DNA of 10,741 nucleotides. It comes from an uncultured Chloroflexota bacterium. Its GTDB lineage: Bacteria; Chloroflexota; Anaerolineae; Promineifilales; Promineifilaceae. The position numbers and the translations under genes were made by a program. The notes beneath the pieces are model-generated. The model was not told where the DNA came from, did no database searches, and saw only the letters and a program-made list of their open reading frames with translations. Positions 6,216 to 10,741 of this stretch are shown piece after piece (positions within the stretch are counted from its first letter, which is position 1; each line of letters opens with the position of its first letter). The DNA lies in NCBI GenBank assembly GCA_937958365.1, contig CALFEW010000599.1, forward strand, positions 1-10,741, given 5' to 3'.

Positions 6216-6322
6216 CCGTATACCGTATTCCGTAAACCGTATTCCGATGGCGTTTACCAGAGTTAGCGCCCTACGGAACACCGAACACCGAACACGGAAT
6301 ACGGAACACGGAACACGGAATA
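6216..6322. repeat. Inverted heptamer arrays between ribX and ribY
   Basis: The left arm has CCGTATA, CCGTATT, CCGTAAA, CCGTATT (6216-6243), with a degenerate CCGATGG after it. The right arm has seven units of CGGAACA, CCGAACA or CGGAATA (6274-6322). The right-arm unit is the reverse complement of the left-arm unit. CCGTATTCCG at 6223-6232 and again at 6237-6246 is exactly complementary to CGGAATACGG at 6295-6304. In the ribX-ribY transcript this should fold into a slipped hairpin with several registers. The array makes up most of the 158-bp gap between the genes. The same CCGTATTCC word occurs in the array at 3310-3365. Confidence 0.85.
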
Positions 6323-6345
6323 CCAGTCTCCATTACCGCGCCTGT

Positions 6346-7110
6346 CTACCTTTGCCAGCGCAAGACGCGCTTCTCAATCAAGGCCACCAGCCCATACAAC
6401 GAAAGGGCGATGCCCGCCAGCGTGAACAAAATCACAAAAACCAGGTCGGTTTTGAACTGGTAACGCGCGGTCACCAGCAAAAAGCCCAACCCCTGGCTCT
6501 TGGGCTGCACAAACTCGCCTACCAGCGCCCCAATCACCGAAAGCGTCGCGCCAACCTTCAACCCGGCCAGGATAATCGGCAGCGCCGCCGGAAATTCCAG
6601 CTTACGAAAGATTTGCGCGGGCGTAGCTTTGAGGGCGCGCATCAAATCATATAATTCCGACGGCACAGAGCGCAGCCCGGCGATGATGGTAATCAGCACC
6701 GGGAAAAACACGACCAACGCCGCGACCAACACCCGCGACCAATACGTCGAGGCAATCCAGATGGTGAGCAGTGGGGCGATGGCGATGATGGGAATGGCCT
6801 GTGAGGCGATCAGGTAAGGGGAGATGAGGCGCTCGGCCAGCGGCGATTTCGCCAATAGATAGCCCAAAGGCAGGGCCACACCAAAACCGATGAACAGGCC
6901 GGGGATAACTTCGCTGAGGGTGATGAGGCTGTGGCGCAGGAGACGGCCGTCGCCCACCACAATGACCAACTGCCGGGCCACGTCTACCGGGGCCGGCAAG
7001 ATAAAACTTTCGTAGCCACCCACCACCACCAGCAACTGCCAGACCAGCAGAAGCAGGCTAAAAGAAATGAGAATCGTCAGCCAGTTTGGCAGACTCCGTA
7101 ACAGGCGCAC
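6346..7110 (-). CDS. ribX: Riboflavin ABC transporter permease
   Basis: Inner-membrane permease (254 residues) of the BPD_transp_1 / SsuC-TauC type. A first hydrophobic helix (about 12-31) precedes ILPAPVDVARQL, the usual start of this permease domain. About five further membrane segments follow. The coupling (EAA-type) loop is at about 155-185, DLMRALKATPAQIFRKLEFP, which docks the ATPase. It then has GLKVGATLSVIGALVGEF and QGLGFLL, both typical. The start is GTG at 7110, chosen because GAGG (7117-7120) lies 6 nt upstream and the next codons give a normal N-terminus. It is the first gene after the FMN riboswitch, so the transport substrate is inferred to be riboflavin, matching RibX of the RibXY systems described by comparative genomics. 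Confidence 0.88.
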   Translation of the reverse strand: MRLLRSLPNWLTILISFSLLLLVWQLLVVVGGYESFILPAPVDVARQLVIVVGDGRLLRHSLITLSEVIPGLFIGFGVALPLGYLLAKSPLAERLISPYLIASQAIPIIAIAPLLTIWIASTYWSRVLVAALVVFFPVLITIIAGLRSVPSELYDLMRALKATPAQIFRKLEFPAALPIILAGLKVGATLSVIGALVGEFVQPKSQGLGFLLVTARYQFKTDLVFVILFTLAGIALSLYGLVALIEKRVLRWQR

Positions 7111-7178
7111 GCCGTTCCTCGTTTACCAATTATCTGTGACGGGGCAAGGGGAAAAGACGGCGCAGAGGGCATACGGCC

Positions 7179-7228
7179 GTTTCCCCCATTATTCAACCGT
7201 TTCTGACAAACGGGCTGAGCGGGGAAAC
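7179..7228 (-). other. Nested hairpin between riboswitch and ribX (possible expression platform)
   Basis: In the minus-strand RNA, GUUUCCCC (7228-7221) can pair with GGGGAAAC (7186-7179). It encloses CCGUUU-GUCAG-AAACGG (7213-7197), a second perfect 6-bp stem. No U tract follows. A competing weak stem (ACGGC at 7180-7176 with GCCGU at 7161-7157, then CUUUUC) overlaps the outer stem by two bases and looks faintly like a terminator. The mode of control, termination or ribosome access, cannot be settled by eye. Confidence 0.4.
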
Positions 7229-7240
7229 CACCCTATGTTC

Positions 7241-7386
7241 AACCTTCTCCCATCCAGACTGTCACTGTCGGCTCTGGAGTCTCACCAGATCAACTGTGCA
7301 AAGAGACAATCACCCTTTACACAGGTCGCGGGCTTGGCTTGCGCAGCCTCACCGCCGGTCGGGAATTTCGCCCTGCCCCGAAGGTT
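7241..7386 (-). ncRNA. FMN riboswitch (RFN element)
   Basis: The conserved RFN segments appear in order on the minus strand: CTTCGGGGCAGGGCGAAATT at 7383-7364, CCCGACCGGCGGT, GCCCGCGA, GATCTGGTGAGACTCCAGAG, CCGACAGT and GTCTGGATGGGAGAAG ending near 7244. The closing stem P1 is perfect: AACCTTC (7386-7380) pairs with GAAGGTT (7247-7241). A variable stem (CTGTGTAAAG opposite CTTTGCACAG) fills the expected place. It binds FMN and normally turns genes off. It lies between a promoter at 7410-7437 and ribX, whose GTG is 130 nt downstream. This is the strongest evidence that the transporter carries a flavin. The 2-kb operon it controls has no riboflavin synthesis genes. Confidence 0.96.
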
Positions 7387-7409
7387 TATGATCAAATTGT
7401 TCACCAAAG

Positions 7410-7437
7410 ATTATACCGATGTCGTTAAAGCGGGCAA
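7410..7437 (-). promoter_or_regulatory. Sigma-70 promoter of the riboflavin transporter operon
   Basis: TTGCCC (7437-7432) and a perfect TATAAT (7415-7410) are separated by 16 bp on the minus strand. The predicted start near 7403 lies about 17 nt before the riboswitch P1 stem. An ACGGCCGT octamer (7444-7451) sits just upstream of the -35. Confidence 0.7.
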
Positions 7438-7532
7438 CAGTATACGGCCGTTCCTCACCCATCGGTGGCTAATTGTAGACAGATGAGAAGAGGTTGAATA
7501 CTCGACCTTGTTCGGAGACAATCATCGGTTTG

Positions 7533-7541
7533 TGATATAAT
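7533..7541 (+). promoter_or_regulatory. Extended -10 promoter of the 42-residue membrane protein gene
   Basis: TGA-TATAAT (7533-7541) is a perfect -10 with the TGn extension. No -35 is found at normal spacing (the nearest TTG, at 7508, is too far). The ATG lies about 34 nt downstream of the likely start near 7548. The 95 bp between this and the operon promoter on the other strand carries no gene. It does hold GAGAAGAGGTT at 7485-7495, repeated exactly at 7565-7575. Confidence 0.65.
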
Positions 7542-7581
7542 CAGGGATCGAATTAAGATTTTTTGAGAAGAGGTTTAAGGT

Positions 7582-7710
7582 ATGGCAAAAAAAGTAGCTA
7601 AGAAACGGAAGCGGACATTTTCAGAGAAAGTTTTGATGGTTTTGGGTGTCATCATTGCCCTCAGCATGATTTTGTCTCTGATTGTTAGTTTTGTACCCCC
7701 AACGTTTTAA
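7582..7710 (+). CDS. Small single-pass membrane protein, 42 residues, unknown function
   Basis: The ATG at 7582 opens 42 codons ending TAA at 7708-7710. The N-terminus is strongly basic (MAKKVAKKRKRTFSEK). One hydrophobic helix follows, VLMVLGVIIALSMILSLIVS (about 17-36), and a short tail FVPPTF. Positive residues before the helix predict an N-in topology. That it is real is supported by three signals together: an extended -10 promoter at 7533-7541, AAGAGG (7568-7573) 8 nt before the start, and a strong terminator 11 bp after the stop. No function can be assigned. The layout (Lys-rich start, TF, one helix, about 40 residues) loosely recalls the DUF4044 small proteins of Firmicutes, which may be chance. 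It is divergent from the riboflavin operon. Confidence 0.75.
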   Translation: MAKKVAKKRKRTFSEKVLMVLGVIIALSMILSLIVSFVPPTF

Positions 7711-7721
7711 TCGCCCCCGAT

Positions 7722-7771
7722 AAAACGAGAGAAGGAGAGGCAACGGCCGTTGCCTCTCCTTCTCTCGTTTT
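7722..7771. terminator. Bidirectional terminator: perfect 50-bp palindrome
   Basis: Twenty-five base pairs are perfectly mirrored around the point between 7746 and 7747, from AAAACGAGAG on the left to CTCTCGTTTT on the right. The centre is AACGGCCGTT. On each strand the stem ends in TTTT, so it can stop transcription from the 42-residue gene (plus) and from the HlyD pair (minus), which converge here. Arms this long and exact are unusual for a terminator. Confidence 0.88.
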
Positions 7772-7800
7772 CTGTCACAAGCCAACCCTTTCGGTCAGGG

Positions 7801-9198
7801 TCAACCTTCGATGTTGATCACGGCCGTCATTCCCCAACGCAGCGGCAAATCCGGCGCCGCATCCAGGTCAATCGTCACCTCATACACCACGTCACCCCGC
7901 GCCAGGTCGGCTACCAGAGCCACCCGGTTCACTGTGCCGTTCACCGTCTCGCCGGGAATCGCATCGAACGTCACCGCCACCGGGTCACCGGCATCCACAA
8001 AGGCCACGTCCAGTTCCGTCAGGTCTGTCGTCTTCACCTGCCAGCCGGTAAAATCCGCCATCGTCACCACCGGCGTCCCGACACCCACCAGTTCGCCCAC
8101 GTTGGTATTGATGCGCGAAACCGTGCCCTCAAACGTCGCCAGCAGCGTCATACGATCCAGCGCCGCTTGCGCCGCCGCGACGCCTGCTTCCGCCTGAACC
8201 ACGCCCGCTTCCGCCTGGGTAACGGCCGCTTCCGCCTGCGTCACACCGGTTTGGGCGATTTCCACGCCCACTTGCGCCTGGCGTACCCCCACCTCGGCGA
8301 TGGCTATCTCTTCCGGCGTTGCCGGGGCCAACAGCAGGTCTAGCTGCGCCTGCGCCAGGTCTCGATTCGCGCTGGCAATGCCCACGCCACCCTGCGCCGC
8401 CTGCGACTGCGCGGCCGTTGGCCCGGCGCGCACCGCGTCCAGTGTCGCCTGCGCCGCCGCCAGATTTTGGCGGGCAGCTTCCAGTTGGGCGCGTGTCGTT
8501 TCTTCAACGGCGCCATACAACGGGCAGACTTCGCCGTTTGGTGTGTCCACGCAAGTAGTCAAGATATTGTCGTACTGCTCTTCCAGGGCGCGCACTTCGG
8601 CCGTAGCCGCCGCCACCTGCGCTTCAGCTCCGGCGATTTGGGCATTGGTTCCTACGTTCAACAAGGTGTCTCGCTGCCCAATCGCCTGGTTGACGGACGC
8701 CTGGGCCGCCGCCAGGCTGCTTTCAGCGGCGGCGATTTCTTCCGGGCGCGGACCGGCCTGAACCAGAGCCAGGTTGGCTTCGGCCGCCACCACTTGCGAT
8801 TCAGCCGTCTGGATGGCTGCTTCGGCCAGCGCTTGTTGATTCTGCGCCAGCGTCACCGCCGCCTGAGCCGACACGAGGCGCGCCTGAGCTTGCTGCAAAG
8901 CCAATTCTGCCTGGGTCGCATCCAGGCGGATGAGGGCGTCACCGGCCGCGACCTGGTCGCCTTCGCTGACCAAAATCTCGGCCACCTGCCCGCCCATTTG
9001 GAAGGAAAGGTCTACGTAGAACAGGGGCACAAGCTGTCCTTCCGCGTTGACTGTCGCGCCGTCAGTTTGGGCGATGGCCTGAATCGGTTCTTGCGCAGCG
9101 GCTACGGCCGTTTCCTGCCCCAACATCGGCGGAACAACGGCCACCAGGCTCAGCGCCAGCACGGCTAAAAATCCTAAAAGAAGACGTTTTTTATTCAT
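7801..9198 (-). CDS. HlyD-family membrane fusion / periplasmic adaptor protein (second of a tandem pair)
   Basis: Adaptor protein of 465 residues, usually linking an ABC or other exporter to the outside. There is an N-terminal signal or anchor (MNKKRLLLGFLAVLALSLVAV). The biotinyl-lipoyl half-motif follows (about 53-92, GGQVAEILVSEGDQVAAGD). A very long Ala/Gln-rich coiled coil runs from about 93 to 349, then the second lipoyl half (TFEGTVSRINTNVGELVGVG) and a barrel domain ending LPLRWGMTAVINIEG. Three Ala-Gly-Pro-like breaks (148-150, 258-260, 291-293) divide the coil. Cys216 and Cys225 flank a short loop. The ATG at 9198 has AAGGA 9 nt upstream. A GTG at 9228 is also in frame but lies within a hairpin and lacks a site. 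It is 33 bp after its paralogue on the same strand and ends before the terminator. Confidence 0.88.
   Translation of the reverse strand: MNKKRLLLGFLAVLALSLVAVVPPMLGQETAVAAAQEPIQAIAQTDGATVNAEGQLVPLFYVDLSFQMGGQVAEILVSEGDQVAAGDALIRLDATQAELALQQAQARLVSAQAAVTLAQNQQALAEAAIQTAESQVVAAEANLALVQAGPRPEEIAAAESSLAAAQASVNQAIGQRDTLLNVGTNAQIAGAEAQVAAATAEVRALEEQYDNILTTCVDTPNGEVCPLYGAVEETTRAQLEAARQNLAAAQATLDAVRAGPTAAQSQAAQGGVGIASANRDLAQAQLDLLLAPATPEEIAIAEVGVRQAQVGVEIAQTGVTQAEAAVTQAEAGVVQAEAGVAAAQAALDRMTLLATFEGTVSRINTNVGELVGVGTPVVTMADFTGWQVKTTDLTELDVAFVDAGDPVAVTFDAIPGETVNGTVNRVALVADLARGDVVYEVTIDLDAAPDLPLRWGMTAVINIEG
8186..8248 (-). repeat. Three 21-bp tandem repeats inside the HlyD coiled coil
   Basis: Units at 8186-8206, 8207-8227 and 8228-8248 each begin GCTTCCGCCTG on the plus strand. 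Each encodes seven residues of the type V-x-Q-A-E-A-(A/G), one coiled-coil heptad. The first-gene paralogue has the same kind of 21-bp units at 9623-9685. This suggests growth of the coil by slippage in whole heptads. Confidence 0.7.
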
Positions 9199-9213
9199 TG
9201 GTTCTAGTCCTTG

Positions 9214-9231
9214 CCTGTGCGGTTGCACAGG
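9214..9231. other. Short perfect hairpin between the two HlyD genes
   Basis: CCTGTGC (9214-9220) and GCACAGG (9225-9231) pair perfectly over a 4-nt loop. It starts directly after the TAA stop (9232-9234) of the upstream gene. There is no T run, so it could protect the RNA end or tune expression of the second gene rather than terminate. Confidence 0.5.
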
Positions 9232-10623
9232 TTATTGCTTGGCGTCAATGCTGACAAACGAGGTCATGCCCCAGCGCAAAGGCAAATTCGCGCCGTTTTC
9301 CAGGTCCAACGTCACCTTGTAGGTTACGTCACCGCGCACAACGTCTGAAGCCGAAGCAATCTCGACGATGGTTCCGCGCAGCGTTTCGCCAGGGAAGGCG
9401 TCTATGGTCACGTCGGCAGTAAAGCCTTTTTCGATGGCGACCACACTGATTTCCGACAGGTCGGTGGTTTCCACCTGCCAGCCGCTAAAATCGGCCAACG
9501 TCAGCACCGGCGTCCCGGCGGAAACAACCTGCCCCGCTTTCACGTTGACGGCGGCGACGGTGGCCGCAAATGGGGCCGTCAGGGTACGTTTGTCCAGCGC
9601 TGATTGGGCAGAGGCGAGGGCAGCTTCCGCTTCGGCAACGGCCGTTTCCGCCTGAGTGACGGCCGTTTCCGCCTGAGTCACCCGCAGCGCCGCTTCTGCC
9701 GCCCGATTTTGCGCTTCGCTTACCGCCGCTTCGGCGACAGCGATCTGTTCCTCACGCGCACCCAGGCGCAGCAGCGCCAACTGCGCCTCAGACGCATCCC
9801 GCTGGTTGGTCGCCGCGGCGACGGAACTGTTAGCGGCCGTCTGTTCGGCGGCAATCGGGCCGGCGCGTAATTCATCCAGGGCGGCCTGCGCCGCGTTTAC
9901 GGCCGCTTGCGCCGCGTTCAATTGCAGTTGCGCCTGTTGGCGCACGTCGGCGTCGGCGTCGGCGTTTTGCGACACCGGCTCAAATTGTTTTTGCGCGGCC
10001 AGGTATTGCGCCTGAGCGGCGGCCAATCGCGCTTCGGCCGCCTGAATTTCGGCGCTCGTCGCCCCTTCCAGGGCCAGCGCCCGGCCGCCTGCCGCCTGAT
10101 TAATCGCCGCTGTCGCCACGTTGACGCCCTGTTCGCTGACGGCAATCTGCGCCGCCGATGGCCCAGCTGCGAGCAAGGCCAGATTGGCTTCCGTCGCCTG
10201 TACAGCCACGTCTGCCGCCTGGACGCCGGTTTGCGCGGCGAGCAGACCGGCCTGAGCTGTTGTCAGGTTGGCGTTGGCCTGGGTCAGGGCCGCTTCGGCC
10301 TGGGTGACGCCTAACTGCTGGTCTGTGGTGTCCAGGCGCAGCAAAGGCGCGCCTGCGGCCACCACGTCACCTTCCGCTGCCAATACCTCGGCCAGTTGGC
10401 CGCCGGATTGAAACGAAAGGAAAGCGTTTTGCAAAGGCACAATCTGCCCTTCGGCCGTCACCAAATCCAGGTTGGTGTCTACGCTGATGGTGTTGGGGTC
10501 TACGACGGCCGTTTCTGCCGTTGCTTCTGGTTCAGGAGCCAGGAATTGCTGGTAAGCAAAGTAACCGGCCCCTAATAACACAACGATGACAATGACGCCG
10601 ATGATGGCGCGTTTCACATTCAT
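9232..10623 (-). CDS. HlyD-family membrane fusion / periplasmic adaptor protein (first of a tandem pair)
   Basis: Adaptor protein of 463 residues with an uncleaved-looking N-terminal anchor (RAIIGVIVIVVLLGAGYFAY, 5-24). The lipoyl half-motif is at about 57-97 (GGQLAEVLAAEGDVVAAG). A coiled coil of about 250 residues is broken at AGP (153-155, 254-256) and LGA (287-289). The second lipoyl half starts at TLTAPFAATVAAVNVKAGQ (347-365), and the barrel ends LPLRWGMTSFVSID. ADFSGWQVETTDLSE matches ADFTGWQVKTTDLTE of the downstream gene, so the two are clear paralogues. It has no cysteines. The ATG has AGGAG 6 nt upstream. Two ACGGCCGT copies exactly 21 bp apart encode successive ETAV motifs at 319-329. 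The partner transporter may lie beyond 10741 or elsewhere, since none is visible here. Confidence 0.88.
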   Translation of the reverse strand: MNVKRAIIGVIVIVVLLGAGYFAYQQFLAPEPEATAETAVVDPNTISVDTNLDLVTAEGQIVPLQNAFLSFQSGGQLAEVLAAEGDVVAAGAPLLRLDTTDQQLGVTQAEAALTQANANLTTAQAGLLAAQTGVQAADVAVQATEANLALLAAGPSAAQIAVSEQGVNVATAAINQAAGGRALALEGATSAEIQAAEARLAAAQAQYLAAQKQFEPVSQNADADADVRQQAQLQLNAAQAAVNAAQAALDELRAGPIAAEQTAANSSVAAATNQRDASEAQLALLRLGAREEQIAVAEAAVSEAQNRAAEAALRVTQAETAVTQAETAVAEAEAALASAQSALDKRTLTAPFAATVAAVNVKAGQVVSAGTPVLTLADFSGWQVETTDLSEISVVAIEKGFTADVTIDAFPGETLRGTIVEIASASDVVRGDVTYKVTLDLENGANLPLRWGMTSFVSIDAKQ

Positions 10624-10661
10624 AAGTCACTCCTAGCTCAGTGTAAAGATCGAAAATCTCG

Positions 10662-10671
10662 TAAACGTTTA
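10662..10671. promoter_or_regulatory. Small palindrome upstream of the HlyD genes (candidate operator)
   Basis: TAAACGTTTA is a perfect 10-bp palindrome with a central CG, 38 bp before the first HlyD start codon. It resembles the core of LacI-family operators, but no regulator is seen. No clear promoter could be assigned in 10624-10741; TATTTT on the minus strand just upstream of the palindrome is a weak -10 candidate. Confidence 0.25.
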
Positions 10672-10741
10672 AAATAGCTTTTCTCAGCATGGTTCATCGA
10701 GCGAAACATCTTCTTTACAAATTTACGCTGAATTGTCATGC

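Larger units (their letters stand above)
812..10512. repeat. Dispersed palindromic octamer ACGGCCGT, at least 22 exact copies
   Basis: First bases of exact copies: 812, 1911, 2242, 2339, 3962, 4211, 4407, 4431, 4820, 4940, 5087, 5384, 6102, 6943, 7173, 7444, 7743, 7820, 9104, 9638, 9659, 10505. With equal base use about 0.16 would be expected in this length. Nineteen lie in genes: twelve read as Thr-Ala-Val and seven as (Asp/Asn)-Gly-Arg, and none is in the third frame. Three are non-coding: in the ribX leader, upstream of the ribX promoter, and at the centre of the terminator. Near copies such as ACGGCCGC are also frequent. The pattern recalls HIP1 of cyanobacteria. Confidence 0.92.

Noticed and set aside
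6216..6322. Possible CRISPR array
   Set aside because: Units are 7 bp with no spacers and no cas genes; it is a heptamer tandem array.
7241..7386. TPP riboswitch, considered because NMT1/THI5 receptors often carry thiamine precursors
   Set aside because: The conserved blocks and P1 match the FMN element in order; no CUGAGA-type TPP signature is present.
7067..7486. Plus-strand open frame of 139 codons across the riboswitch
   Set aside because: It spans the FMN riboswitch and promoter on the other strand, and has no ribosome site; conserved RNA bases explain the sequence.
7582..7710. SecE, considered because it is a small basic one-helix protein
   Set aside because: It lacks the conserved SecE segment around W-P before the helix and is shorter; no nusG or rplK neighbours.
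8467..9168. Plus-strand open frame of 233 codons opposite HlyD
   Set aside because: Mirror of the Ala/Gln coiled coil; no ribosome site and no known motif.
9199..9228. Upstream GTG start for the second HlyD gene
   Set aside because: It lies within a perfect hairpin, has no ribosome site, and adds ten residues before a normal MNKKR signal start that has AAGGA upstream.

Overview
The window looks like chromosomal DNA of an uncultured filamentous Chloroflexota bacterium, probably class Anaerolineae. This placement is an inference. It rests on three things: an NMT1/THI5-type ABC transporter under an FMN riboswitch (the RibXY type described from Chloroflexi), DUF4349 lipoproteins and HlyD-type fusion proteins, and a very strong enrichment of the palindromic octamer ACGGCCGT. 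There is no sign of phage, transposase, CRISPR array, tRNA or rRNA.

Layout. (1) 1-2484, minus strand: tsaE, tsaB and rimI form a tight cluster (8 and 6 bp gaps) for the tRNA t6A modification and ribosomal-protein acetylation. A CDP-paratose 2-epimerase follows, cut by the left edge, with an 89-bp imperfect palindrome in between. (2) 2485-4384, plus strand: a metallophosphoesterase is transcribed divergently from tsaE. A DUF4349 membrane-anchored lipoprotein follows it. (3) 4385-7437, minus strand: a promoter, an FMN riboswitch, then permease (ribX), substrate-binding lipoprotein (ribY) and ATPase. Together they form a complete, flavin-controlled ABC importer, most likely for riboflavin. (4) 7508-7771, plus strand: a previously easy-to-miss 42-residue single-pass membrane protein with its own extended -10 promoter. 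It ends at a perfect 50-bp palindrome that serves as a two-way terminator. (5) 7801-10623, minus strand: two tandem paralogous HlyD-type membrane fusion proteins without an ABC partner inside the window.

Two layers of repeats are not explained by the genes. At least 22 exact copies of ACGGCCGT are scattered over coding and non-coding DNA. Where they fall in genes they occur in only two of three frames, leaving Thr-Ala-Val or (Asp/Asn)-Gly-Arg footprints. Separately, five gene junctions carry degenerate arrays with a strict 7-bp period. Some are inverted so that they form hairpins, and two of them supply the last codons of the neighbouring genes. These arrays resemble the STRR heptamer repeats of cyanobacteria.

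The riboflavin import operon is the best-supported functional system. When FMN is scarce the riboswitch should permit expression of the importer; when FMN is plentiful it should shut it off. The repeat families and the small membrane protein are the least described elements here.
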